The notes under the pieces: generated by a model
What the model saw: only the letters and a program-made list of their open reading frames with translations
Databases searched by the model: none
Told to the model about the DNA's origin: nothing
Shown here: piece after piece, positions 44,380 to 56,000 of the stretch
How positions within the stretch are numbered: the stretch's first letter is position 1
Layout of the letters: the number at the start of each line of letters is the position of its first letter
Assembly: GCF_040436345.1 (NCBI RefSeq)
Contig: NC_133218.1
Span: 26,214,710 to 26,278,709 of the forward strand
Source of the DNA: Pagrus major
Taxonomy: Eukaryota; Chordata; Actinopteri; Spariformes; Sparidae
Reading direction: 5' to 3'
Length of the DNA: 64,000 nt
Translations under genes and position numbers: made by a program

Positions 44380-44425
44380 GTGTGTGTGTGTGTCTGTGTG
44401 TGTGCATATGAGAGAGAGAGAGAGG
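44380..44425. repeat. TG and GA microsatellites just upstream of dbndd1 exon 1
   Basis: A TG run (about 44380-44404) and a GA run (about 44411-44425) lie 85-130 bp upstream of the dbndd1 start codon, so probably in its 5'UTR or core promoter. Further GA-rich sequence follows to about 44815. Confidence 0.7.
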
Positions 44426-45299
44426 GAGTGGGGCGAGACCTCGGCTCTGCAAAGACTCTGCTCCTCCTTCTTTTTTTTGTGTCCTCTCTTGCTCTAGATT
44501 TCCCAAACAGGTGATTTCTCTTCTGGCACGGTCCAACCGCCCTGCTCTGCCATCAGAGCCGTGTGAGTCCTGCACTGCTTCACAGAGGGAGTCCGCCACA
44601 GAGAGGGAGGTCTGAGAACAGCGACATCACTGCAAATGTCTGAGCCACTTGGTGTAGTGAACACAGCGTTGTGAGCCTTGGCTTGGTATGCACAGAATAC
44701 ACACAGAGAGAGAGAGATCCAGGCTGAAAGAGGGAGAGAGAGAAAGGGAGAGAATGGGAGGGAGGGTTGAGCTGGCAGCCAGCCCAGACTGACAGAGAGA
44801 GAGAGAGAATGGGGTGTCAGGGAGGTTCATGGACCACTGGAGGGTTTGTGTGCCTGTGTGTGAATGAGTATCCCTGTGTATATGTAGCATAGAAATTTGT
44901 GGATATACTTAAACATGATGATGGGCTGGTTGAAGTAAAATCAGATGATTGAAAGAGAATCAAACACATTTTAAGGACTTCCATTTCAATTCTGAAGAGC
45001 CATGACAAATAATAAATACACCCATTATGGAAATTCTTGTCTGTGGTCTGTGGTCTGACATACCTTCAGGAAAGAAAGAAATGGTGCTCCTTTCTGTTGA
45101 GGGGAATCTGTTGTCGGAGCTCGCCCTCTAGTGGTCAGACCTGCCTCCTGCAGGAAATCACAAGATTATATTGTGCCAGTGAACCACCAGAAGCTGCCAT
45201 CTAGACCTCCATCAACAGGTTGGGCTCACACCCTCCATCTGCTTCTGTGATTAGAGTCTATGACAAGACAAACCCATTGGGCAGAATAAATGTTGGCAG

Positions 45300-45560
45300 T
45301 GTAAGTTTCTACCTTCTTTTGTTGCTGCAATTTTACATTTCTTTAGGTTCAATTTTCCACTTCATCTTGTGACAACGCTGTGCTTATAGTCTGGTTACGT
45401 TTAGACACAAACACCTCTTGGTTAGGGTGAGGAAAATATCCTATTTTGGCTAACAATACCTGTCCTGGTCGTCACATGGTGGGAGATGTCCCGTCTTCCT
45501 ATTAGAAATATCCAGTTTATATGGGGGGCTGGAAATTGTCCTGAGGTAAAAATATTCAGT
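45300..45560 (-). repeat. Dispersed repeat, copy 3 of 3
   Basis: Read on the - strand it contains GGACAATTTCCAGCCC. On the + strand it ends near AGGTGTTTGTGTCTAAACG reversed, with CTTTAGGTTCAATTTTCCAC at the far end. It has the same blocks as 38815-39020 in the opposite orientation. Confidence 0.55.
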
Positions 45561-47152
45561 GGGTTCAAACTTTGTTGAACTCAGTCTTGAACTGTTGTCA
45601 CTGGCTTGGCAGCCTGATCGCCTGTAATGAAAAGAAACCATTATTAACTGGGCCTTGAATAAACTCTACTATAGAGTATCTAGGACCCCCAACAAGAGAG
45701 ACAACTATTGTTTTTTTTAAATCTTTTGCCCACACAGACAAACCTGTGTAGATCATAAATAAATAAATAGATAAATAACATACAAAAAATCTTGGATAAT
45801 CCAACACTTTCAGTTTGACTTTGCTTTTATCAAAGTACCTCCAATCCAGCAGGATGGATGGCTTAAACTCAATGTTGCTGTTAACGGACCTGCGTGTTCA
45901 GCAATAAACAATGTAGGAGGCTTTGAGAATGTGACTTTTATGAAATAATTTGGAGAACACAGGAGCTGAAGTTGTTTACTGCATAATTGGCTTGACCACC
46001 ATAATTTGTTTATACTCCCTTGTACAGAAGTGGCATGTGAAAGAACTTTCCATGATAACAACTTTTTTTGCGGCATGTCTTGACAAGTACTGTCATAAAG
46101 TTTGGTATAAATATCCGTGGTGTTCAGAGAATGAACCTGCTGACCCTGCTGACTTTCTAGTGCTACCAGTTTACTGATTTGCAATTTTGAAATCTATGTT
46201 CCCAGGGTCCTCAGTTTGCCGGCTCATACGCATTAACCGTTCTGTTGTGTTAAGGTCAAATAATCCTAACCCTAGAGCTGGGGAACATAGGACCTAATGA
46301 CTCCCTGTGAAATGCTGGCATTGGTATGCTTCAAAACAGAAAAAAATACTTTAATACATCTATTTAATGGGCAAGGTGCAAAGGAGAGGGACACGTAGAA
46401 CTAAAAGTTGCAAGCAAGCTCCTGCACAGTCTGACTTAAAAAAAAACCCATACAAAAATACATTTATTTGCGACTTTTCGATACTAGACTTTCATTGGGC
46501 AAAAAGGTCTTGGTAAACATTACACCTTCTTAACAAACATGATGAACACTGCTGAGAGCATGTTAGCATGCTGATGTTAGGATTTAGCTCATAGGACAAA
46601 GTATAGCCTCACAGAGTTTCTACTATGACCGTAGACTCTTGGTCTTGTTGTTGTATTATACTGTAAAAATAAGGTGTTATTGTGTCCATATGTCACATTA
46701 GGATTTTGTGCAGGATGGAGCACAGCGTACACTGTCCTTCACATTTTAGAAACCTCCACTAGGCCTTCTCCACAGAAGACATTTGGACATGTTACAACAG
46801 AAGATCAGGTGAAAATAATCAAATTAATGATGGCTGAATTCCATTCAGCTGCTTCAGTTTCAGGGTCCTCCTATTGTGCATGCTGGCTCACTGTCACTGT
46901 ATTTGAAAATGTAATTTTCTTGTCATGTACCTAAATAAAAGAACTGAAACTTTTAAAAATGTTGTCCAAATAACAGTCACATTGTAAGTGCTAGATTTTA
47001 TGGTGTAAATAAGTTAAATTCACCTTTTATCCAGTTAAATACAGATCACAAAAATCCTTATAAGTTCATAAGTGTAATTATTTTCCCCTCATGTTTTCCC
47101 TTCTGATAGCTCCTTGTATAGAAGTGTGCTCACCGGCAGAGGAGGACTCTCC

Positions 47153-47619
47153 TCATTTTCTCAACACCACGAGAAAACTGTCAAACAGTTCTTGCTCTCC
47201 AAACCCTCTGTCTTCACTGAGATATTTCAGAACATCTGCAACTACTTCAAAACTGCCACAAACACAACCATCCACTAGAATTTCACTGCAAAGTCCTGAC
47301 CAGTGCAGTTTGTGAGAACCATGACTCACGCACCATGAGGTCTCATGTGCAGAGGTTTCATGTGGTGAGTTCAGGGAGGTAATGTAAACTGTGAAGAGAC
47401 TGCTTTCTCTCATGGGACTTTGGAAATGTGGATTACAGATTATACACACATCATGCTGTAGATACTGATCACTGATACCTGTAGACTGCCTGAACAATGC
47501 AGGTGAAGATGGAGATTGCGGAGGTCTATGATTGTAGTGCTCCAGTTTACCTAAGTTACATTCAAAAGTAAGAAACTGTGGGGATGTAGTTTTAAGCTGA
47601 GACAGAAATCTTGTAGACC
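47153..47619 (-). CDS. Unassigned coding-like ORF, possible terminal exon
   Basis: The - strand is open for 154 codons from a plausible acceptor (TTATTCATCAG, exon from 47619) to a stop at 47153. An ATG exists further upstream at 47710, but its first 30 residues look like translated intron. The reading is Ser/Pro-rich in the middle and ends in a more ordered part: LCSEILVDGCVCGSFEVVAD, then VLKYLSEDRGFGEQELFDSF. I do not recognise the family. The reverse strand is also open over part of it, so a chance ORF or a decayed gene remains possible. No upstream exon could be joined with confidence. Confidence 0.3.
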
Positions 47620-49136
47620 CTGATGAATAAACAAAATATGTTAATATTACATAAAAAGCAAAACAAACAAAACCAGTACTGGGATGACATTGTTTCAACA
47701 GAGGCTCCATGTGGCTGTTGTGTCCTTTATTGGCTTTACAACATCTTCAACCATTGTGCTCCTCCTCTCTCCTTCAGTTTCATTTGTCTAACTGACACCT
47801 TTAAACAAAAGGACCACACAAGTGAAGTACTGAAAACATCTGGTGAGGGACATTTTAAACTGAAGTTTCTAAACGCAATAAATTATTAATATGCGTATTC
47901 TACTTGAGGTTGCGATATACCTAAATACTGAATTATTTATAATGGCCACGAGTGCAGCTGTACTAAAGATAACCCGAAGATTGACTCAAGATTTCTCTGC
48001 TTTGACCATAAGTTGTTTTTTTTTTACTACTAAAAAAGACTTTACAGTCGCTGCCCTCAGAAGTGCCCCTGGCACAGCTGTGGTTTAAGATACAGGCACT
48101 AAAACAGAGCTTTCAGACAGAGGGTGAATAGAGGTGCTGCAGCAACAGACAGCATCAGTTTGCATCTAAGTATGTGTTTTTTGAACATTAAAGCATGTAA
48201 ACGTTTAGACACCCTTACATGAATATATGAACCTAAAAAAGAGGGATAATATGGGACAATTATAGTGTAATTCAAGAATACCAGCTGCCATGCAATACCC
48301 ACATGGAACCACAACATCATCCTGCTGGTTTGTATGCTAAAATTGGTCCCTTTCTCAGCAGGGACACTGCCCCATCCTCTTCTTACAGCTATAATCGTCT
48401 TCGTTCTGGACTCCTGCAAATCCATTTAGCTGGTCACCTCAAGTATTTGCACCAGCCCTCTCAAGAATGCTTTCGTCCCACCCTGTCTTCGACCCCGTCA
48501 TCCCCTACAATCCCATCACTTCTGCTTGGGCAGCCTGAATTGAACGCAAAAACCTAGCAAATAATACAGGATTATTAAGCCTAGGTTTCAAACCAGTTTG
48601 ACCAGCACTATACCAGCTATGACTGTTTTATCAGTTTCTAAAGCCTTACATTAAGTTGGTTTCATCTTTGAGAAATAAAAATAATAAGAAGAATTAGTTA
48701 CATCTTTCAGACATGACCTTAAATGGATTTTATTTTGTATTTTCTAAGTAGAAGTAAGTAGTGCTTCTTTTTCTTTCAGCTGGGTAGGTCGAAAAAGCAA
48801 TAAATCATATTTTTGAATATGTTAACACTACAAGACGTCCACATTTTTATATTGTTTTTTATCTTCTACATAATGTTTCTCTTATTAAATCACAAAATGT
48901 GTGCCTGTCATGTTGCCATGTCTGTCTTACACTTTGCAGCACTTGAAAGGTGCTAAACAAATAGGTTAAACTTGCAGCTAGCCTTTATATTAGAAGAGAC
49001 AGGAGGAGAAAAGTAAAAAATAAAGATAAATACTCACGTACAGTACAGGTAGTATCTAAACTGAACCCTTACACAGTGTTTTGTGTCACATTTCACTTCA
49101 CCGTGTTTTCCCTGACAGACCTTTTACAGTGTGACG

Positions 49137-49143
49137 CTTCCGG
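49137..49143 (-). promoter_or_regulatory. ETS-type CCGGAAG motif upstream of mthfsd
   Basis: CTTCCGG on the + strand (CCGGAAG on the -) lies about 170 bp before the mthfsd start codon, in a stretch with several CpGs. Such sites are common in TATA-less vertebrate housekeeping promoters. Activity is inferred. Confidence 0.4.
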
Positions 49144-49311
49144 TTTCACGTTTGGTACAGATTGATCTCCCTGAGCCGCCGTAGCAATGATAAACACTGA
49201 CAAGCAGCTGTTCCTTCAGTATTATGTTACAGGGCTCACGTGTACGATTTGACATCGTGTAGTGTAGCAGACCGTTGTAGAAGAGACTCATTTCTGTTAA
49301 CATATAACATA

Positions 49312-52300
49312 ATGGAGCCTGTTATATTAATAAAACCTGGTAGGTTGAATGTTCGTGACGCTTTGTTGTCAAAAATGAGCGTCGATGCTAATGTGCAGAC
49401 ATGTTTGGCTAATGTTGCTCCAGCGTCTAGCTTCACTTTGAATTTGTCTCAAATGCCTTTTTTTTTTGTTTTCTCTCCAGGAGCGTCGAAATGGGACATC
49501 CGCCAGAAAGTTTGGGACTACATCGAGGAGAAAAATCTGGCAAACTTCCCACGGCCTGTTCACAACAGAATCCCCAATTTCAAGGCAGGTTTATTAAAAG
49601 CAGGTTTGACTGGAGGCAGAGTATACGACCACCAAATGTGCTGCTATAGCTATAAGTAGCCGTGTGCTAAATGAAACGCACTGCTCGTAGTTGAATTGTT
49701 AACTCAAATATGCAGTGGAGACATCTTTAGGAAGGCTGTGACAAAGACTCCAATCAGCTATCTGCTTTTTATTTCAGTGTAGTTTGATTCATTCAGGGTG
49801 GTCTCCTCACTGTGAACACCTGTCGGCTGTCTGTTGCAGGGAGGCCACGTGTGCACAGAGCAGTAAAGTAGTGATAGTTTATATTAGATATGTGTGTACA
49901 AACAGGTATCTTTGAATAAGACATGATGGAGAACCAGATGTAAACAAGAGTGATGGTTTATGAAATGACATTAAAACTTTATTGGGGGAAGTGATTGATA
50001 CTTTGAAATCAGCAAAGACCACTTTTATATCCTGCTTTTCCTTTAAGCAAAATGTGATGTATTTTTTTTAAAAAACAGAGCTAATTTTTATAATTCATGC
50101 AAATATAATTTCTAGAAGAGTAAACTTTTCCCAAAGCGATTATTTTCATTGTCAATTAATCTGTCGATTATTCTCTCGATTAATCCATTAGTTGTTTGGT
50201 CGGGAAGAAAAAATGTCAGAATGGTGAAAAATGTCGATCAGTGTTTCTCAAAGCCCAAGAAGACGTCCTCAAATGTCTGGTTTTGTCCATAACCCAAAGA
50301 TATTCAGTTCACTGTCACAGAGGAGTAAAGAAACCAGAAAATATTCACATTTAAGAAGCTGGAGTCAGAGAACTATGAGTTAATTGCTGTAAAATGTGCT
50401 GGAATTGATTCATTGATTATTAAAGTTGTTTGTGACAACGAATCGATTATTCGTTGCACCTCTACAGGTATGTAAATTCAATCTCTATTGACTGTGTTGT
50501 GTTCTCTGTTTGGAAGGTCAAATAATCGTAGATATCAAGTGTTTAAGCAGTAAACTGTATCGGTAAAATCACTGCAACAATAATGACACCCGGGTATCAG
50601 CAGCTCTTGACTGATGTTCTTGAATTCTGAATGATTAATGGTTATCCTGTCCTGTGCATCTATGCGTCTCTTTCACTGTTTACTTAATGGCCAGGGTGCA
50701 ATTCAAGCATGCAACAAGCTAGTGGACCTGCAGGAGTTCAAGTCCAGCCAGACAGTCAAAGTAAACCCAGACAGACCCCAGCAGCAGGCACGCTTTGTCA
50801 CCCTGGAAGTAAGTCGAAAAAAACAAACAAAAACAACTATCATCTGCCCTTTTGTCCTCCTCTTCTCTCACCCAGGGTGCGTTCACAGCCTGTGCCAAGG
50901 TGTCTGAGCTGCAGGTGTTCACCCACACAGCTGAGGTGAAGGTGGATCCTGATAAGCCTCTGGAGGGTGCCCGGCTGGCGGTGCTGCAGGTAGCACTGCA
51001 CTGTGGAAAAAAAGAAACACTGCTTCTGGCTGTATTACAGACATTTATTTACTTTGTCTTATCTGTCTTGTAACCATGTCCAACCCAGTACTGATCTTTA
51101 ATAATGGTAAACAAATGAAAATGTCTGGTGGCTAATTTTTGTGTTTATTTTCTCAGGCACAGAAAACTTTGTTGGTCCCAACTCCTCGTCTTCGCACCGG
51201 CCTTTTCAATAAAATTACTCCTCCACAGGGGGCCAACAAAGAACAGCTACGCATATGCTCCTCCTCTCAGGTTTGAACTAGCTGATTTTACACATCTTCA
51301 TTAACATTTTCACCCAGAATTCTGAAGAATAAACCCACAAACATTGAACCTATTCCTATCTTTTTATCTCTTCCTGTCCCTTCTGAACCTCTTCTTCAGG
51401 GTGTGAAAGACTTCAGTGTGCCTGTTGGACTGGATGCGAAGGTCAAGGTAGACCTGGTGGTGGTTGGGTCTGTGGCAGTTTCAGAGAAAGGTAACTATTC
51501 CTGCCATTGGACGTTGACTGATTTTGTTTTTTCTTTTCTTTTTTTATATCTTTCCTTTATGCAGATCATTGAAGAACATATGTAATGACATAATTCTTTG
51601 ATAAGTAACTGTTATCTGATAACTGAAATTAAAAACAGTAACACGTTATATGAGAGTTACACAGAAGGCGTTTGTTCATTTTAAACGGGGGGACGGGTGG
51701 GAAAGGAGAGGTTGCAGGTTAACAAAGGGGATGCATTATGGTCATTTTGGTAAGAAGGGGGATGGCGTCTCCCCTCATCCCCCCCTCAAATCTCCTACCA
51801 CAGTTTCAGACAAATGTAGTGTTGTTACAGTAATGTGTTACTTTGCAACATGTTACCCCCAGCGCTTGACCTCACCCTTAAAAAAACAGCAATTAAAGCA
51901 GCTTGTGTGGCCTGTGTTGCTGATTTAGAGAACTTGAAAATTATTTACTTCAGTTTCAGGACTTACGACTGGTAAGACTATATTCTACCTATACTTATGT
52001 ATGTAATGAACATCAGTGTCTCACAAAATGTGACTGTTTGTGCTCAGATACTGACTCTGCTAAACCAGGTCTTTGAAGATAAGAAATTAAATCCTATAAG
52101 GGTGGTTGATTACACTGTGGAAAATGACAAAAGACTGAGAGGACATGTCATGTAACAGAGGTCATATTAAATATTGTGTTGTGATCACTACATGTTGTTT
52201 GTAGCCCATGGAGGCACCAGGACACCCTGTCAGGAAGATCTGAAGAAGAACAGAGATGAGAATGGGGGCAGATGTGCTTAATCAGATCCATTTTGCTCTT

Positions 52301-55300
52301 TGTGGGTTCTGCCCTCCATGTAAATTGTCCCATCACTTACAATGCATTTTGACCCTCATTATCAAAATGCCTGAGATAAGCGATGCAGTGCTGCGGTGGA
52401 ACAGACATGTTTACTGTAATGCATGCATTTCTAAATGGCTCTAAGTGTACAGCGACACATGGTTCTCATAAAGCGTTGGTTGCACAGGGTTCATCCACGT
52501 TCCCATCGGTCTACATTTAAAAGTTATTTTTTATGAATGGAAAACATTACTACAGCTGCCCTCAACATGTGTGTCAGTGTGTAATAATTTAGTGCAGTTT
52601 TTAGATAGGAATCCTCGGATTTAGGAGTATTTTTAAAAATGCTGAATGTGATGCAGATGCTGGTTATTTCTGGGATCTTTCATACATTCCAAGGCAGAAA
52701 ATGCCACATCAAAGATGAAGCGTAATTCTCTGAATCGCATGACGTAAAACCCTGTCTTTTAACAAAGGTCTTCTGGCTCCTGTCTTCCTCTGCAGGCTTT
52801 CGGATTGGAAAAGGAGAGGGCTTTGCTGACATGGAGTATGGCATGATGGCTTCAATGGGAGCTGTGAATGAGTCTACTGTGGTGGTTTCTATTGTCCATG
52901 ACTGTCAGGTTAGTTTACTTCTTCTGTCATCATCTTATATTCAGAGAATGTGTCATGGAACTACAAAATAACAAAGGTGAAATTATTGTTTGATTAAAGC
53001 TTTCTGTATTTCCACTCCATTTTATCAAATAAAAACCTGATGAACACCACATTTTTTTCAAATTGTCAGTTCGCTGTGTAGTCTCTAAAAATAACTCGCA
53101 AGTAAAAATGTTAACTTGAAATGAATGATTTAAATACATATTTTACCTCTCAAAATTGTCATAAAACTTTCTGTTGATCAAACACATAATTAAAGACTTA
53201 ATGATGTTTGAGTGCTAATTGGCGTCTTTGTGCTTTCAGGTGCTGGACATTCCAGAGGAGTTAATGGATAGTCATGACCTGAGTGTGGACTACATCCTCA
53301 CACCCACCAGACTCATTAAAACAAACTGCCAGCTGCCCAAACCGCAGGGAATCATCTGGACTAAGGTAAATTTAAAAAAAAATAATAATAATTTAATCCT
53401 GGATCCATTACATAGCTTGTCTGATGACCACATTTTAGGGATTATTGCGAAAAAATATTTGTATATTAATTCACATGAGGTACATTAACTTAGATGATGT
53501 TGTGTTTAACACGCTGTACACAAGCGTTGTTTTTATTTACCATCTAATAAAAATCAGAAATTTTATTCCCCCAATGTTGTGTACATTTTCCCCTGTGGCA
53601 TTGAGAATGCTATCAAATATAGATATTTTTGAAGGTATTGTATCGACGTATCCTGACAACACTCCTTCAGACTGAGGAAATAAGCATTTTCCAAACATGA
53701 TGTGATGTTTAAACCAGTTGTTGAGATAGAAAGTGATGAAAAAAATAAGATCATCTTTACAGAATCAGAACTTTTGTCATTTCAAGCACTCAGGTTAAAA
53801 CTATACTACAATATTATCTCTTGTCTATGTGACAGTATGCATAACATTCATTGTGATGAACATAATTTTGTGTTGAACATTAAAACAAAAAAATATTCTA
53901 ATTACAATAAAATGTGTTGCAAGCAACAGATCATATTGTTTAGTTAGTTAAGTGTTATTGGCCAACTGTAGGCTGATTGTGCTGGAACAATTTAGCCATA
54001 GCTCGCTTCTTGTACATTTAATCTGACTACAAATCTTTATGACTCATTAATTTGAACTGATCGAAGCTTATTGTACTTAGATGTTGATGTAGGTTCTCAG
54101 TCATCCAGGTCATGGTAGTTCTAAGTGCTGTATCATAGGCAACTGGACGTGTTTCAGTTTCTTGAAGACGTTTCACCTCTCATCCAAGAGTCTTCTTCAG
54201 TTCTAACTAACTGGCCTCAAGTATTTAGCTCCTCTGCTCAGCGACGCTGCCCTCTAGTGGACATTTAATAACCCGACACCTCAGCAGAGGACTCATTCAG
54301 TCTGCCTCTGAATGTGGTTAATTTATATCTTATAATAATTATCAGTGTCACTCTTGTTTGTACTCTATTTAGTTTTGGTTCAAGCTTTTAATCAGTAATT
54401 CTAATATAAAATAAGTCAGCATTTTAGTTTTTCAGATACAGTACATATAGAGCATATATAGACTGAAAAACATTGAAAAAAAAGCAGTAATCAACAGCTA
54501 TATTTTAATGTGAGTCTGGATGTTGAACTGCTTCTGATTTACTGCCTCTGGCAGAGAAATGTCCTGTGTTTCTCCACCTGATAATCTGTCTTTAATTAGA
54601 CAAGATGGGGACATTATTCTTACTATGTGGAGAGTTTTTGTGTAACCTCTGGGTTCCTTAAGACACACTTGTAAGTAAACAGGACCCAGTGACCTCACTG
54701 GCAGGAAGGCCATGTCTGATCATCAAAGGCTCCTCTGCCCAGCCAGCCTGGCTCTGCAGGGGCAGGGGAACGACGGGTCAAACAGGCCAGTGTAAAAACA
54801 ATAGCCCCGTATATCCTTTACAGGACTGCTCAGCATCAAAGGCTGCCAAGACACTTAAAGGTCCAACAAATCAAGAGCGCAGACTTTATTTTTAACTGCT
54901 GGGGAAGTGAAATGTCCTGCCTCTATAAAAAAAATATTACAGCAGTATGGGCTGTGAGCAGGATGGAATAATACCAATTAATTTGTCAGCTTTCACTTTG
55001 TTATTAAATCAACTCATCCTCAGGTATGGAGCATTGGCTCAAAGCAATGTGACCCCCCCTCCCTTTTCAGCCTTACTGAGCCTGTCCCGTTTTGTGTCTT
55101 CAGTTGGACACTGAAAAGCTGGAGAGGATCCCCATCCTGAAGAAGCTGCGTGCTCTGGAGGAGCAGGCTGGAAAGGATGTAACACTGGGGGCAGTGCCTG
55201 TTGCAGCAGAGCCCGGTTTGCAGATGGGTCAACCCAGAGGGCAAACCAGACGGAGGCCACGGCAAAACACACGGCAGGATCCTGAGGGGGAATCCAAACA

Positions 55301-55841
55301 GGAGAGAAGAGTAGAGTCAGAACAGAAAACCAGACAGCGCCCGGCTAGAGTGAGGAAAGAAAGCAGAGGAGATGGTGCGGGAGGTAAAGAGGGAGAAATC
55401 AGCGAGAGAGGAAGGGGAAGAAGAGGAGGGAACATGAAGGAAAGGGGCACAGAGGAGGGTGGCGGTGAGGGTTCTCAACGTAAGCTCCCTCTGAGTGTGA
55501 CCACAGTTTACCTGGGGGGTATCCCTGCCGGGCTGCGTGTCAGCGAGCTGAAAACTGCCCTCAGAGAGAGGGAGGCCGGCCCGCTCAGGCTCACCTGGCA
55601 GGGAGCTCAACACAGGGCCTTCCTGGACTACAGCGACCCTCAGGCTGCAGAGCAGGCCCTGGAGGCTCTGCAGGGTCTCAATCTGAATGGTCACAGTCTG
55701 CAGGCTGAGCTGGCCAAGAGCCAGCGGGGAGGCAGGAGGTCCGGACAGTCCAACAGGAGACCGAGACAAGCAACAGCTCCCAAAACCAAAACGGCACCAG
55801 ATACTAAGAGTGACGGCGATGATGAAATGAGTGAGCAGTAA
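49312..55841 (+). CDS. mthfsd: Methenyltetrahydrofolate synthetase domain-containing protein
   Basis: Exons: 49312-49339, 49481-49584, 50695-50808 (3a), 50876-50989 (3b), 51157-51270, 51400-51490, 52796-52908, 53240-53365, 55104-55841. The protein is 513 aa with both 3a and 3b, or 475 with one; human is about 383. The N-terminal part is the 5-formyltetrahydrofolate cyclo-ligase-like domain, with [53 protein letters not shown] and VDYILTPTR all conserved. Residues about 308-395 are a disordered linker rich in Arg, Glu and Gly (GRGRRGG). Residues about 400-474 form an RRM, with TVYLGG and RAFLDY at the RNP2 and RNP1 positions, followed by a basic tail. Whether the enzyme domain is active is unknown in any species I recall. 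The intron after 49584 has a GC donor. The gene faces foxf1 tail-to-tail, as in human. Confidence 0.93.
50130..50470 (+). repeat. Non-autonomous interspersed repeat in mthfsd intron 2
   Basis: It runs from TTTTCATTGTCAATTAATCT through AATGGTGAAAAATGTCGATC and ATTCACATTTAAGAAGCTGG to CGATTATTCGTTGCACCTCT. I recognise it as one of the most frequent repeats of spiny-rayed fish genomes. A worn copy is at 10815-11040. Confidence 0.75.
50695..50989 (+). repeat. mthfsd: Tandemly duplicated exon pair (3a/3b) in mthfsd
   Basis: Exon 3a (50695-50808) and exon 3b (50876-50989) are both 114 bp, both phase 0-0, and separated by a 67-bp intron. Their 38-residue products align without gaps, with 17 identities by hand count. 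Both start GA..AC.K and share VKV-P-D-P and AR. 3b resembles the segment I remember in human MTHFSD ([11 protein letters not shown]); 3a has [11 protein letters not shown]. Either or both can be spliced in frame. Confidence 0.85.
51590..51960. repeat. Possible repeat fragments in mthfsd intron 6
   Basis: The stretch has AACAGTAACACGTTATATGA and, later, GTAATGTGTTACTTTGCAAC, resembling the GTAACGCGTTAC-type ends of a common fish repeat. The boundaries are uncertain. Confidence 0.35.
54085..54270. repeat. Interspersed repeat in mthfsd intron 7
   Basis: It contains GATGTAGGTTCTCAGTCATC, AACTGGACGTGTTTCAGTTT, then CTTGAAGACGTTTCACCTCT and CATCCAAGAGTCTTCTTCAG. I recognise this block as a recurrent fish repeat. 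It does not touch splice sites. Confidence 0.6.
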
Positions 55842-55994
55842 CAGCAGCAGGCCATACGCTAAATGACGCTAAATGCCTAAACAAGAGTTTAGTTTGTTTT
55901 TTAATATTTCTGCATTTATTGCAAGTTGACCTCAGTTACATGAACCGTAAACATTTAAAGTGACTGCTAAAGCTAATGAGCTGAACACACTATG

Positions 55995-56000
55995 AATAAA
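55995..56000 (+). promoter_or_regulatory. Candidate polyadenylation signal for mthfsd
   Basis: AATAAA lies 154 bp after the mthfsd stop codon and is the first canonical signal. Confidence 0.6.

Larger units (their letters stand above)
44296..49311. other. dbndd1-mthfsd interval, head-to-head
   Basis: It includes the dbndd1 upstream region, microsatellites, one dispersed repeat (45300-45560), an unassigned - strand ORF (47153-47619) and the mthfsd promoter. Several other short open frames on the + strand (46700-46930, 47108-47315, 48303-48557) look mildly coding, but have no family or consistent splice chain. This is the junction between blocks that lie about 3.5 Mb apart in human. Confidence 0.5.

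Noticed and set aside
45825-45935. + strand reading faintly like a cathepsin segment (VPP, DGWLKLNVAVNGPACSAI)
   Set aside because: Only a short resemblance to the L/S-type VGPVSVAID region. No catalytic Cys, His or Asn segments and no adjoining exons were found, so chance is more likely.
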